DNA of 64,000 bases. Origin: Galeruca laticollis. Its lineage: Eukaryota; Arthropoda; Insecta; Coleoptera; Chrysomelidae. The stretch covers positions 57,757,451 to 57,821,450 of the forward strand of contig OY998178.1 of assembly GCA_963921935.1 (NCBI GenBank), in the 5' to 3' direction. Positions 1 through 10,090 of this stretch are shown here, piece after piece (position 1 is the first letter of the stretch; each line of letters starts with the position of its first letter). The position numbers were made by a program, and so were the translations under genes. A model generated the notes under the pieces. That model saw nothing but the letters and a program-made list of their open reading frames with translations, had not been told where the DNA came from and did no database searches.

Positions 1-153
1 TGCGCCAACTGTATATAATAGTTTTATTCATTTTGAAAGAAAAATAATATACTACGAAGTAAAACTATTTTTTCTACAACGTATTTCTCATAGCTTACTT
101 AATTTTTAAACCATATATTGTTCGTACTGTGAGAATAGTATATTATTCAACGA

Positions 154-216
154 GTGAGAAAGTCAGCCATTTCCATGAGAATAAAATTTTATTCGAGTGG
201 AAATGGCCATTTCTCA
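154..216. repeat. Hairpin-forming inverted repeat
   Basis: The arms GAGAAA..CCATTTCCA and TGGAAATGG..TTTCTC face each other around a loop that itself contains the palindrome GAATAAAATTTTATTC. A related hairpin lies at 1063-1110. This probably belongs to a small non-autonomous element, and no coding potential is seen. Confidence 0.5.
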
Positions 217-298
217 CAAGTTTAATACTATACTTTTTCTAATCAAATTAAGTATTTGAGTAATAATTGTAATAGTTTTTATATCTATTTTTTATTAT

Positions 299-586
299 CG
301 ACATTTTAACCTTACCACAACGCAGAAACCTAATGGATTTGATATCCCGCGACGGACCTGGAAGACTGTTAACAGAATCCGCAATGGCCCTGGAAGAACC
401 GCTGACTTTCTGCATAAATGGGGAAAATTGACATCTGCTCAGTGTTACTGTGGTAACCCGCGTCAAACCATGTGCCACATAGTTCAGGAGTGTGCAAGTA
501 GGGCCTATGCTAGGAACCCAATTGATGTCATCAAACTAACGCCGCCAGTGGTTGAGTGGGTGAAGAACCTGGACGTTGCGCTGTAA
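299..586 (+). pseudogene. LINE (non-LTR retrotransposon) ORF2 C-terminus
   Basis: An uninterrupted frame ends at TAA 584-586 and encodes the extreme C-terminus of a non-LTR retrotransposon polyprotein. It contains the segment PRRTWKTVNRIRNGPGRTA and a zinc-knuckle-like cluster (CYCG...TMCHIVQEC), then a short hydrophobic tail, as in I/R1/Jockey-group elements. There is no start codon and no reverse transcriptase domain in the window, so this is a 5'-truncated copy, as is usual for LINE insertions. A 3' untranslated region and a (TAA)n tail follow. The family is clear; the clade assignment is an inference from the tail type. Confidence 0.7.
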
Positions 587-741
587 ATTAAGCCCTGCGT
601 TACCTATTTATACGTTCATTTATGAACTTTTTTCAATGTATCTTCTTAGTATTTTCATGTTTATGTTAGATTAGTTAATGTTTGTGTACTTTATTTTTCT
701 TTTTTTATACTTTTGAGAATAACTCCATGTATGTGCCATAC

Positions 742-763
742 GATAAATAATAATAATAATAAT
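742..763 (+). repeat. (TAA)n tail of the LINE fragment
   Basis: The run ATAAATAATAATAATAATAA ends the 3' untranslated region of the LINE fragment at 299-586. Simple TAA tails are typical of I-clade LINE 3' ends, and this marks the right boundary of the insertion. Confidence 0.6.
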
Positions 764-1640
764 CGACATATACATTAACCGTATCGTATTTCGTTCTCGT
801 CTTTTGCGGCAGGAGGTTAGGTGTTCAAGAGGTTAAATGTTGTAAGTTTGGTAGCCTCCTGTACGTCTAGCGGCGTACAATTCTCTATTTCATCTACACG
901 TTATTTCCATTTTTATTGATATTTTGTAGAGTTGGAACAAACGCAGAGTCGATAACAATTGTCAAAGTCAATTAATTTTTGAGATATAATTGTCATAGTA
1001 ACGATAAATACTACCCGTGGAGACAAGTAAAATCTCGACGTCTCATTGGTCAGTAACCCGCGGAGAAAGTGTTCAATTTTCTTCACAGTTGAAGAATGAA
1101 CAACTTTCTCAACGGAAAACGTATCAGAAATGTACAAATTCTTTAATAAAATGAGAAAAATATTATTTCTCACGGCACTTTACGCACACCAAATACATTT
1201 ATATGGAGAATCCATCCTCGATGCCTATACATTTCAAGTATGTGCCTTCTCGATGCCTAGACGTTTCCTGTGGAGGATCCTCGTGCCACAAACTTCGACA
1301 CTCGTGAGAAAAGTTGAATTTTCCCCACTTATTACAGAATATAATATTTCCTATGGGTCTCAAGCTATCGTATACAGGCAATACCTGGTTTGATAAGATA
1401 ATTAAAAAATTAGATAACATCTTTGTATTTTGTATATTGTAATTGAAAATTGCGTGTCATTCTACTTGGAGTACACGATAGCATATACTTGATATTTTGT
1501 TTAATAATAACCATAAAAACATTAACATTTTGTGACTTTTCACGTTACTTAATTATCCTTATATATGAAAAATTGCCTCCGCTCATGTGTTTAAGAAGTT
1601 CACAGAATATTAATAGATCAATTTTTTGTTTTAAGAACCC
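764..1640. other. Non-coding, repeat-bearing stretch
   Basis: No gene is recognised. The stretch holds a hairpin at 1063-1110 (GAGAAAGT.GTTCA with its inverse TGAAC.ACTTTCTC). A block at about 1215-1350 recurs at about 2215-2330, sharing 'CACAAACTTC.ACACTCGTGAGA' and 'TTTTCCCCACTT'. These look like decayed non-autonomous repeats. Confidence 0.4.
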
Positions 1641-2080
1641 AATTTTTTGGAGAAGTTTCAGTTTGTTAGCACGATACAGCCTCCGGAGTATATACAAGTT
1701 ACCAATTTTATGATTGGATATTATTCCGAGCGTCTCAAAGCCAGTACAACGGGTGCTATGGTACTTGAAGTACCAACACTTTGTAATTTTTGGAGAATGT
1801 TCAGTTTGCTAGCACGATACAGCCTCCAGAAAGTATACGATTGATCAATTTTATGATTGAATATTGTTCAAGGTGTCTCACAAATGTACCCTATTGATTT
1901 TCAGTTGACTAGCGAGTACAGCGGGTCCTATGAATCGAGATATACTAAATTTTTGGTTATTGTTGGAGAAATTTCGGTTTGTTACATCCCCCAAGTTGTA
2001 TACAAGTAACAATTTTATGATAGAATATTGTTTAGGGCCACAGATACAGAAAAGTTAGTTTTAATCTTTAAAACCGTTTA
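1640..2080 (+). repeat. Dispersed ~170-bp repeat family, copy 1
   Basis: Units contain 'TTGGAGAA.TTTCAGTTTGTTAGCACGATACAGCC' followed by 'ACCAATTTTATGATTG.ATATTGTTC' and 'CTATTGATTTTCAG'. Unit starts are about 140-170 bp apart. The same family occurs at 38.6-39.7 kb, 42.2 kb, 47.3 kb and, inverted, at 60.7-61.2 kb. No protein is encoded. Confidence 0.6.
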
Positions 2081-2700
2081 TTTTGCCTAGACTTTTTTTG
2101 CTGGTGGATATTTGAAGACTTTTTCTACACAACTATTTACTTGGGTTCCTCAAATTTGTGCAGTTGTAGAATAAGTATAGTGTGCAACATGTTGGAAAAG
2201 TATTTTCTCACTCGTATGTTTGCGGCACTCGCCCTTCAGGTCTCATACCACAAACTTCCACACTCGTGAGAGAAGTTGAACTTTCCCCACTTGTTGCACA
2301 ATATACTATTCTCGCATATTAGATAGGGTTGGACGGAAAACTAAAAATTAATCTTGTTATAAGTACCTAAAATGCCATTTATACCCTGTTTTTTAGCTAT
2401 TTTTCAGGGAATACACAGCCGAAATATGCTAGGAGTCATAAACACGTTACGGGACAAAGTTGTTGTATACAATGAATATCTATGGATGATGCTTCGGCAA
2501 GGAGCCATAGTAATCTAGGACGGGGAGCACAAAGAAGGAGAAAAACTGCCAGGACATCGGCCAGCATTTTACATGTATTTTTAGAATTCTTTATATAAGG
2601 GTATCAAAATATTTAATAAAGAACCTTTTATAAAAAATGCCATTTATATTCAGTTCAGACCAATACGTTGACGTTCAGCCCAATGCGTGAATGTAAGAAA
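2081..2700. other. No gene seen
   Basis: AT-rich sequence with frequent stops in all frames. A second copy of the block noted at 1215-1350 lies at about 2215-2330. Nothing else is supported. Confidence 0.3.
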
Positions 2701-2708
2701 AATGCTCG

Positions 2709-3250
2709 ACAGTGGCATGTTATTATTGTATTGGAGTGAGACAAACGGCATTATGTCACGTGACGTGTTCGCTAATTATATAGGGTGTAGTCGTAATGAA
2801 GACGTTCACTACCAAAGAAGGTATTAGCTGTTATTATTGTACTGGAGGGGATACATGACATGATGGCGCTGCGGATGCGCTGTAGGTGGGACGTGAAATA
2901 ATGTTATTATTGGTCAAATGCCTCTTTAATTATATGACGTAATTATACATGGTGTAATCGTAATAAAGGCGTTCATTACCGAAAAAGGCGTTATCTGTTA
3001 TTATTTTATTAGATAGAACGCGGTGCGGAGGCGGAGCAAACGGCGATGTAGATTGGGCGGGATGTGGAAAATAATGTTATAACTAGTCAAATATCTCTTT
3101 GATTATCCAGGTACGACGTAACTATACAGGGTGTAGTCGTGATAAAAGATGTTCATTACCAAACATGGCACTATATGTTATTATTGTATTGGATGAATGG
3201 CATAATTATTGCGGTGTGGGGTGTAACGGACGGCAGTGCGGTCCGGAATA
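2709..3250 (+). repeat. Degenerate tandem repeats
   Basis: The phrase TGTTATTATTGTATTGGA begins units at about 2719, 2829, 2996 and 3177. Each is followed by GC-rich GGCGGAGC-type sequence and a 'GGTGTAGTCGTAAT.AA..CGTTCATTACC.AA' segment. Spacing is uneven (about 110-180 bp). The array directly abuts the old Polinton remnant, so it could be that element's former terminal region or an unrelated satellite. Confidence 0.45.
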
Positions 3251-3299
3251 GACGGCGGTACGGAGGCGGAATAAACAGCATAACGGCGAAACGCTAAGA

Positions 3300-3357
3300 T
3301 GAACTGCATTCTTTCATTGGGCCAATATTTACCATTTAGTCGAATACTTTGAATATT
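3300..3357 (-). pseudogene. Major capsid protein fragment (old Polinton)
   Basis: About 19 codons read IQSIRLNGKYWPNERMQF. They match the intact major capsid protein of the nested element around its residues 303-322. A deletion joins this piece directly to the stop codon of the neighbouring 103-aa-like gene, removing the minor capsid gene and the first three quarters of the major capsid gene (about 1.8 kb by comparison with the intact copy). The rest of the capsid gene is lost at the other side. Confidence 0.75.
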
Positions 3358-3554
3358 AAACGAGAAAGCAAGATGCTTGCGAAAGCGCAGGCTCATCCCA
3401 ATGCGTCCTCAAACCGGGTCGGTTGTATTGAACGAAGACGAATTTGCAGCTCAATCAGATGTTGAATGGGAAACTGTTTCAGTTCTTTAGCTGTAAAACT
3501 TCTCAGAGGTTTTTGTTGATAAATATGTTCCATTATTAATTGATTGTACGTCAT
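3356..3554 (-). pseudogene. 103-aa-like virion-block protein, internally deleted (old Polinton)
   Basis: This is the counterpart of the intact gene at 21014-21292. The N-terminal segment with FTAKELKQFPIQHLIE matches the intact protein, then an internal deletion removes roughly 30 codons. The C-terminal part (QYNRP, later QASCFL) continues with a frame change. Its ATG overlaps the end of the upstream protease gene as ATGA, exactly as in the intact element. Function is unknown. Confidence 0.7.
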
Positions 3555-3891
3555 TGTTGTTGATGGCGTAGAAATTTTAAGCACAAATGATGTCCACAAT
3601 TGATCTTATTCCAGTTTTGATACTTATTGTTATAGAAAGTTCTTTTGGCGACTTCAAATTGCCAAATAAATCAAAGTACGCTATTTCGTCGTTTTTCTGT
3701 ATGAATGCTACCCAATGGGTTCTGTTATTTTTGACGAGAAGTAAACCATTGCACATTCTTGTTGTCCAGGACCGGATTTCAGTAGAGCGTCTCTCATGAA
3801 AACGCCTAAAAATATCGTAGTAATTTATATAATTTTGCATAACATTAAATGTCAACGTCATACAGTAGACGATTGGAAAGCTTTATTAAAA
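3545..3891 (-). pseudogene. Adenain-like cysteine protease, broken (old Polinton)
   Basis: Matches the protease at 20655-21017. The catalytic-His segment THWVAF and the YFDLFGNLK segment are in one frame. The Cys segment (CGHHLCLKF) is in a shifted frame, so at least one frameshift plus internal losses have destroyed the gene. The N-terminal part begins without an ATG in the -1 frame relative to the upstream virion gene, as in the intact copy, and carries a stop about 15 codons in. It is a relic, useful mainly as a comparison for the expression signals. Confidence 0.7.
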
Positions 3892-4614
3892 GTTTTTTAA
3901 ATACAATCCAAATCCCCCTCTGGGATACTTTTTCAGATATAACCCATTTCCGACGTGCTCCATAGCCTTACTATGACATATATCTTCTTCCAATTTCTCT
4001 TGAGTGTTATTGGCATCAATGACGGTCTTTGCAACACATGCAGCTCCTCCCAACAACGCTCCAAGTGCTGACAGTCTAGCAAACAGAGTATCATCAATTT
4101 TGTTAGATCTTCCAAACTGTCGAATACGTGCTTTGGTAGCTGGTAAAGCAAACAAGGTGGTTTTCTTTAACAATGATCCCCTCTTCATTGATTTGCCTAC
4201 CTTTAGTACAACATCACGATGAAAAGGTCGACGTGATCCTTCTCCTCCTCGTTTCTTAGAGCGACATCCCATTCCCAACTTTCGTTTGACCTTCATCGCT
4301 CGAAACAAATAATGCAGCAGTCTTTTCGCCAAAACATGCGTCTTTTGATTTGCCTCAAGCTTTATTTTCCAACTCCTTGTCTGCTTAGTGACGTTCTTTA
4401 CAAGCGTAGTTTAAAGGGTTGATACCGACATTACCATGTGCAAGTCGCTTTTCTAGTTTTATTCCAGCTGTGGCAAATTAACGGTATGAGGTTGGTAGAA
4501 GAAAAGGTATACTCAAAAACACTTACGTCCGCAATAGTTGCATTTAGGGAAATGGAGTTCGAATGGCAGTTTGTTGATTAGACAATTCATACCTTCTCCC
4601 TCAAACACCAACAT
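3886..4614 (-). pseudogene. Phospholipase-A2-like minor virion protein, two exons, broken (old Polinton)
   Basis: Counterpart of the intact gene at 19856-20658. Exon 1 is 4527-4614 (starts MLVFEGEG, ends in the calcium-loop YCG) with donor GTAAGT. The acceptor is CAG at 4468-4470, giving an intron of 59 bp, and exon 2 runs 4467-3886. Exon 2 keeps the KLEKRL...GINPL start but loses the catalytic HD region through frame damage. It retains the basic KVKRKLGMGCR segment, the hydrophobic LSALGALLGGAA segment and the C-terminal YLKKYPRGGFGLYLK. Conservation of the split site at the same codon phase supports the splicing model for both copies. Confidence 0.75.
3892..3901 (-). promoter_or_regulatory. 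Conserved slippery heptamers (old Polinton)
   Basis: Reading on the minus strand, the last codons of the virion gene are TTA AAA AAC TTT TAA. They contain T TTA AAA and A AAA AAC in the zero frame. The protease frame lies in -1 and is open across this point, as in the intact copy at 20643-20655. Confidence 0.5.
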
Positions 4615-4683
4615 GAAGACTGATGTATGGATATAACGACATTTACATTTATAGAGTGGTACTTTAATAAAACTCGTCACAAG
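4615..4683. promoter_or_regulatory. Divergent promoter between virion gene and ATPase (old Polinton)
   Basis: Sixty-nine bases separate the ATG of the ATPase (plus, 4684) from that of the phospholipase-like gene (minus, 4614). On the minus strand TATAAATG is followed about 30 bp later by TCAGTC just before the ATG. The same arrangement occurs in the intact element at 19786-19855. Confidence 0.55.
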
Positions 4684-4976
4684 ATGAAGATCGTTCAACA
4701 AGAGAAGACGCTACCAATTGAAAACTTGGACTTTACCTCGACCCCATCTACTAGCAATCATGGTAACGTACTATCAAATTCTTTTCGGGCAATTATCTGT
4801 GCTCCTAGTGGGTGTGGAAAGACAAATGTCATGCTGTAGTTTTTATTTAGCCCACATAGCATCAAATTCAAAACTGTCTACGCTTATTCCAAGTCGTTAT
4901 TTCAACCAAAATACTATTTACTACAAGATTTTATTGGCCAAGTCAAAGAAGTAGGATCTTTCCCATTCAAAGACAG
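4684..4976 (+). pseudogene. Packaging ATPase, N-terminal segment (old Polinton)
   Basis: Begins MKIVQQEKTLPIENLDF, matching the start of the intact ATPase, and keeps the Walker A motif APSGCGKTN (GPSGCGKTN in the intact copy). An in-frame stop follows the Walker A motif (codon TAG at about 4837), and the frame then continues to a sharp break at 4976, where another element is inserted. The gene resumes at 7555-7559, 25557-25699 and 27482-27727. The role of the intact family is genome packaging (HerA/FtsK, A32-like). Confidence 0.8.
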
Positions 4977-7550
4977 TGTAACGTAAAATCAAACCCCGTG
5001 CACCTATGCACTTATCCCACTTACGTTAGCGACCTATTGAAGATAGATCGAACTTGTGGCCCCAAAATCAAATTACTACTAATTCACCAAGTTACCAGCA
5101 GATCGGATGGCCGATCTATGCCACAAGGTATTTTACCCGCTAGACTTCAGTCGAAGAAGGGAGGTTCGTACGCTGGTAACGAACAATCAAAATAAAAGCT
5201 ATATAACCCAAGGCGCCAGGTAAACCGTACCCGAGTAAATACCTAAGTTTAATTCCCTAACCGTAGTTTACCCCCAATTAGGAAAGGATTACCTAAAATC
5301 AAACTCGTAATACAACTCACAAGAGAAATGGTTTATTGAGGTGGTGGTTTGGCTTGAATACAGTTATGTAATTAGTCAGAAAATTTTGGGGAGTAGTTAT
5401 TCCCACAGTGGACACTTAAGGTCCATCAACCCTTACTATGAAAAAAAACAGATCAATATGAAATCCCTTACGAACTGTAGACGTTTACAAAGTCCCTTTT
5501 AGTTCAATATATACAATGATACAATCATTTAAAATCCTATATACCCCTACCCCAAAATTGATATAACAATGCTCAGAAGGATTTGAAACAGAGACCAGTT
5601 CTGAGTTAAGTTGGTTCTGATACTTAAAAAAAAATTACAACAATACACTGTGAAAACGGTGAGAACCTGAAGGGTTACCCATACCGTGGCTTATCTACGC
5701 ATATCAAATTGTAAACTTACCAAAAGCAAAAACAATATAAATTAACATAAACGTTCCGTGTGAGCTCAGACGCAACTTACCTACTCTGTCTAGAGTAATA
5801 AATGATCAAGAAAAATTACAAGCCACTTGTATGTTCACAAATGGTGAATTATATATACATACCATGTTATATATACACTATAAAAAAAATTATAGAAAAA
5901 TTTAAATATTTAAAACTTGCGCGTCTTCAGCCGCTGGTGATAAATCCTGGCGATCCACCAGTTGTCCTGGGGTAGCAATCACTAAGGTGAGGCTGCAAGC
6001 ATCGCAGGAACGCCGTGGTACTACGAACCAACACCAAGTGACACCGGAACTAATCCAATACGGAAATCCGAATAACCAAAAATCCGACAATACCCCAGAA
6101 TCTATGAATAAAAACCAAACCCTAAAAAAAACACTAGTTAGTGTTGTCACTATACTCAATTGACATTAAACCACCACATTTATCCCAGTGTGAATCCTAT
6201 TATTATCCTACCAATAACCAGTTACTACAAGAGTGGGACAGCCCACTTTAAAAAAAAATCCCAAAGTAGACTTCAATTAAACCATCTATTCCCTTATAAA
6301 GTCTAAAACTAACAAAACCCGAGATAACCTCCCCTTACTAACAAGTACTTTACCCCCAACATACTATATACAAGCTCTATCCCGAACATATAATTATATT
6401 ACCCCCTATAAAGTCTAAAATTAACAAAACCCGAGATAACCACCCCTTACTAACAAGTACTTTACCCCCAACATACTATACACAAGCTCTATCCTGAACA
6501 TATAATTAGGTGGTGTCATCTTATTTGCAACACTATGAGGAACAATTACTAGTTACAGCAAATGTTAAATAAAATAAATCTCACCTGTTTGGCTAAGACA
6601 GGGTTCTCCTGTGTGCTGCTAATAAGTAGTTAAAAGCCGTTACATGAAGTTAACCACATGGCGATGTAGGTGACTGGGTTTGCATAATCCATCTGCATCT
6701 CACAGATGAGGTCTGGACGAAATACTATCTCCACAAACTTCTCCAATCCACACTACTCCACCCAAACCAAACTACCCCCTCAAATTCATATTTCCCTGCG
6801 GGATGAATGTGGAATCTTCATACCAATTTTTGGGGCTTCCAGTTAACACCTCAATTCACGACACCACGCTGATCAGAACAAGAAAAGAAACACAACAGGT
6901 TTCGTTGACAACCCACCTTTCCGTTCGAGACACTCTCCCTCGAGCTGTTTGGAGCACATACGTTCTATGATCTCGGAGTGAATTACTCTACTTGCACATC
7001 GCATAATAAAACCCCCCGTATAAAACAATAATTGGCTAATCAACAATAAACCCCATATTCACTAATATACCACATCTCACGACTATATTTACAAAATAGA
7101 ACATCACCCATTATACCCTGACGTACAACCACAGTACACCGGTAGGCAATCTTCCGTACGAATCACAGATCTCTTAACGTTTGTAAAAGAAGAATGAACG
7201 AGGCTATGACATATGGCAAGTCAGCTGTTTGATTCGAATAGTGAAATGTTTTGTTTACATTTCAATGGTACATAATATAACAAGTTCACTCTTTTTAAGT
7301 GTATATTCAGATTACTGTAACTATTCTACTGAGGGTAATTATCTACTTTAAACTATTAACCCAGATGGTGCTAAACAAATTGACGGCCAGGCTATTGAAT
7401 AACTGAATTAATGGTATAACTAGAAATTGTTGACATACGAAGCTAGTCTGACTTGATATTAAGGTAGGAATGTTTATTTACTATGACCAAAACTGCATGA
7501 TTGTTGTCTTTTTATGCGACTGATGTATACTAACGAGAAAAACCGTAACA
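4977..7550. mobile_element. Unclassified insertion with TG...CA ends, 4-bp target duplication (element 1)
   Basis: The old ATPase frame stops at ACAG (4973-4976) and resumes after an identical ACAG (7551-7554). The inserted 2,574 bp begins TGTAACG and ends CGTAACA, a near-perfect short terminal inversion. Removing it and one ACAG leaves the ATPase frame open across the join. TG...CA ends with a 4-bp duplication fit a solo LTR or a Ginger-type DNA transposon remnant. No integrase or transposase could be read inside. It contains a 112-bp direct duplication (6295-6507) and otherwise only stop-rich sequence. Its first 24 bases resemble those of the insertion at 25700. Confidence 0.6.
6295..6507 (+). 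repeat. 112-bp tandem duplication
   Basis: Two copies, 6295-6406 and 6407-6507, share TATAAAGTCTAAAA.TAACAA, CCCGAGATAACC and GAACATATAATTA with few differences. They lie wholly within insertion element 1. Confidence 0.8.
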
Positions 7551-7553
7551 ACA

Positions 7554-7559
7554 GCGATA
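7554..7559. repeat. Polinton target-site duplication, left
   Basis: GCGATA lies directly before the left end of the nested Polinton and is repeated at 25551-25556. Six-base duplications are diagnostic of Polinton integration. Confidence 0.9.
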
Positions 7560-8054
7560 AGTAGTATGTGCTAGGAGAGTTCTAATTCACTACTTCAAAA
7601 ATCTCCGCTTGGTGGCGCTGAGAGTGGCGGCGCGCGCGTTTTTAATTTTAGGCCGCCATTTTTAGTCCTGTTTTAAAAATCTGAAAAAAAACTTCAGTGA
7701 GATTCGATCGCACAACCTTCGGGTCTATAGCAAGGCATTCAACACATGCCGCCATAAGCTCTCATATATATTATTAGCGAAGAAAGGTATTGCTGCCGCG
7801 CGCACGCTTCTTGCTGTAAAATGTGACGTAGTCGAGAAAGATCCGTTAGGATGATAAGGCGGGGCTGGTGCACGCTTCTTGCTGTAAAATGTGACGTAGT
7901 CGAGAAAGATCCGTTAGGATGATAAGGCGGCGCGCTACCGGGGAGCTTAAAAGTAACTTATGTTGAAATATTACTAAGAATTTCGTACCGGGTGGCTTGA
8001 AAGTAACAAACTATGCGTGACACGTAGCAGTTAAATCTTTGGGAGGTTTTTTTT
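7560..8054 (+). repeat. Polinton left terminal inverted repeat
   Basis: It pairs base for base with the inverse of 25056-25550. Differences seen are 7612 region GGTGG versus GGTAG and 8029 region AGTTAAA versus AGTTGAA. The repeat is CpG-rich in part (GGCGGCGCGCGCG). It contains a 68-bp-period internal duplication beginning GCACGCTTCTTGCTG at 7802 and 7870. The inner end is a T-tract followed by the MMP gene. Confidence 0.95.
7802..7931 (+). repeat. Duplication inside the TIR
   Basis: Two copies of a ~62-bp block (GCACGCTTC...GATAAGGCGG) sit 68 bp apart. Both contain TGACGTAGTCGAGAAAG. The same pair is present in the right TIR (about 25180-25309), so the duplication predates insertion. A protein-binding role at the ends is possible but unproven. 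Confidence 0.75.
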
Positions 8055-8121
8055 TTAAAAAATGTTGTTAATAATGTGCTTGAGAGATTAGTTTCTTGAG
8101 GATAACAGAAGGGTGAAGATC

Positions 8122-9624
8122 ATGTTAATAATTATATTAGCTGCAGCGCTATGTCCAGCACTTTGTGTTGTCGACCAGCAGTATGCTATGGATTATTTAC
8201 AACGCTTCGGATACGCAAATGAAAATGATTTGACTAAACTTGAGGATTATTTGTTGAGTTTTCAAGAAAAATATAATATTCCTGCAACGGGAGAATTAGA
8301 TGAAGATACAATACAACTTATGGATCGACCAAGATGTTCTGTAAGTGAAGCAGCTTCCGACGATGATCATTCTTTTAGAGTTAGATCAAAATGGACTGAA
8401 TTTGATTTGAAATGGTTCTTCCCTCAGGCAAATCAAGCATATCTAGATGTAATCGAAAAGGCTTTTGAAGTGTGGAGTAACAGTTCAAAGTTCAAATTTG
8501 AATTAATACACAAAACAAGACCTTATGCTCCTGATATATCTATCACTGTTGTACATGGAAAACACTATTTTCGTGCAGATTGTCAAGGTAGAGATGAATG
8601 TCCCAGCGCATTTGATGGTCCTGGAAAGGTGTTGGCACATGGTTATTTCCCAAATGGCAACAGCTGTATAGAACTTCATATTGATGCCGATGAAAAGTGG
8701 GATTTAAGTTTAGATGGATCAAGTTCAGATGATGGGACTAGTCTACTCATGGTATTAATTCATGAAATTGGACATATCCTAGGTATATCCCATAGTGATA
8801 ATAAACAAGCAATAATGTATCCATGGTATCAACGAAACGCGACCCCAAAATTGGATGAAGATGATAAAATGGCTCTTGAAGCTCTTTATGGACCAACCAA
8901 TAAATATGCAAATAATCCTTTCAAACCTACGCCACCGACTACAGGTCATCATAGACCTCATCCACCAAATAAAAATTTATGCGACATAACGCCGGAGTAT
9001 ATGTTTACTGCGATGGCTGGTACATTTGAAAATTATCACTTATATATTATTTATAAAGATTTTCTATGGAAAATGGATTTGAATTCGGAACTTATTACCT
9101 CAGAACCAGAAATGCTTGATGATTATCTACCCGAAGAAGTGGGCTCCATAATTCAGATTTTTCAAAGTTCTACCGGTAATTTAATAGCAGTCAATAAAGA
9201 TGTTCGTAAATACTATATAGCAGATTTCCCAGGTTTGCGAATACTTGAGCAAGGTAATTTACTTATACCAAAAAATTCTCAAATAAACACAATGTTTCAA
9301 AGCAACCACGGAAAAATGTATGTATTTTATAATAACAATAATTATATTGAATATGATAAGAACTTAAAAAATGTCTTAAATAGAGGACAAATTAAAGATA
9401 TTTTCCCTGGACTACCCACAGATGTTACAGGGGCATTCCAGTACATTGACGGACACATGTACTTTTTCAAAAACACCACATACTACAAATATAATGAGTT
9501 TACCAAAAAACTTGTTGCAGCTGGACCCTTCAATTGGAACCTATTTGATATCCCATGTCCTAATGGAGACCTTTTAAATCATCTCAAGACTTTATTAACA
9601 AAAATAATTTCTCTTTATCAATAA
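8122..9624 (+). CDS. Matrix metalloproteinase with hemopexin domain (Polinton cargo)
   Basis: An intronless 500-residue secreted zinc endopeptidase of the matrixin family (M10A), which cleaves extracellular-matrix proteins. ATG 8122 is chosen because it opens a signal peptide (MLIIILAAALCPALC). A prodomain follows with a cysteine-switch-like PRC at residues 70-72, altered from the usual PRCGxPD to PRCSVSE. The catalytic domain has HEIGHILGISH at 214-224 (three zinc His, catalytic Glu 215) and the Met-turn IMYP near 233. A Pro-rich hinge leads to a hemopexin-like propeller bounded by Cys287 and Cys479. No furin site was noticed. AATAAA follows at 9634. It lies between the left TIR and the replication genes. 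Baculoviruses also carry MMP genes; capture from a host mRNA is my inference. Confidence 0.93.
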   Translation: MLIIILAAALCPALCVVDQQYAMDYLQRFGYANENDLTKLEDYLLSFQEKYNIPATGELDEDTIQLMDRPRCSVSEAASDDDHSFRVRSKWTEFDLKWFFPQANQAYLDVIEKAFEVWSNSSKFKFELIHKTRPYAPDISITVVHGKHYFRADCQGRDECPSAFDGPGKVLAHGYFPNGNSCIELHIDADEKWDLSLDGSSSDDGTSLLMVLIHEIGHILGISHSDNKQAIMYPWYQRNATPKLDEDDKMALEALYGPTNKYANNPFKPTPPTTGHHRPHPPNKNLCDITPEYMFTAMAGTFENYHLYIIYKDFLWKMDLNSELITSEPEMLDDYLPEEVGSIIQIFQSSTGNLIAVNKDVRKYYIADFPGLRILEQGNLLIPKNSQINTMFQSNHGKMYVFYNNNNYIEYDKNLKNVLNRGQIKDIFPGLPTDVTGAFQYIDGHMYFFKNTTYYKYNEFTKKLVAAGPFNWNLFDIPCPNGDLLNHLKTLLTKIISLYQ

Positions 9625-9639
9625 TATTTTTAAAATAAA

Positions 9640-9865
9640 CTTTTGCAAATAACTAAATTGTTTTTCTGATATTCCGTAATCACAACAGGAAATGATAAAT
9701 ATGAAAATAAAATCAACCGGAAATTTTGTAAAATTGATAAGACTCAAACAAACCACAATCAGAATAATCAACATCACAACAGGAAATGTGAAATATCACA
9801 CGCTTACAAAAATAATAGTTTATCACAATCCCACGATAGTGATATGAAATCCTTGAAAAAAAAGG
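9640..9865. other. Intergenic, short direct repeats
   Basis: 'ATCACAACAGGAAATG' occurs twice (about 9678 and 9774), with other A-rich repeats. This is the region upstream of the replication genes and may hold promoter elements. Confidence 0.35.
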
Positions 9866-9873
9866 TATAAATA
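9866..9873 (+). promoter_or_regulatory. TATA box for the ssDNA-binding-like gene / polymerase unit
   Basis: TATAAATA lies about 30 bp before CTACAGTTCC (9894-9903), a plausible start site. A 5' UTR exon then ends at a GTAAGT donor at 9951. Confidence 0.55.
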
Positions 9874-9950
9874 CATTTTTTGGTATTACGACAACTACAG
9901 TTCCATATTGACAAGCAGTGAGTTGAGTTCAAGTTTTTTTAAAAACAAAA

Positions 9951-10090
9951 GTAAGTTTTATCTTTATATTTTTTATTTGCTCTTTACATTTAGTTTCCAA
10001 AAATATTTTGAAAAAGTTTTATTTGCTATAAATTTATTGTGGGGGGAAACTCTTTGCAAACTGGTACATCAATTATCATGTTTATTTCAG
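9951..10090 (+). other. Predicted 5' UTR intron (140 bp)
   Basis: Donor GTAAGT at 9951 and acceptor TTTATTTCAG ending at 10090 lie directly before ATG 10091. Without splicing the frame from 9908 would add 61 low-complexity hydrophobic residues that do not look like part of the conserved protein. Confidence 0.6.

Noticed and set aside
9908..10090. N-terminal extension of the ssDNA-binding-like protein
   Set aside because: The 61 extra residues are low-complexity hydrophobic and lie within a GTAAGT...TTTCAG intron that ends exactly before the natural ATG.
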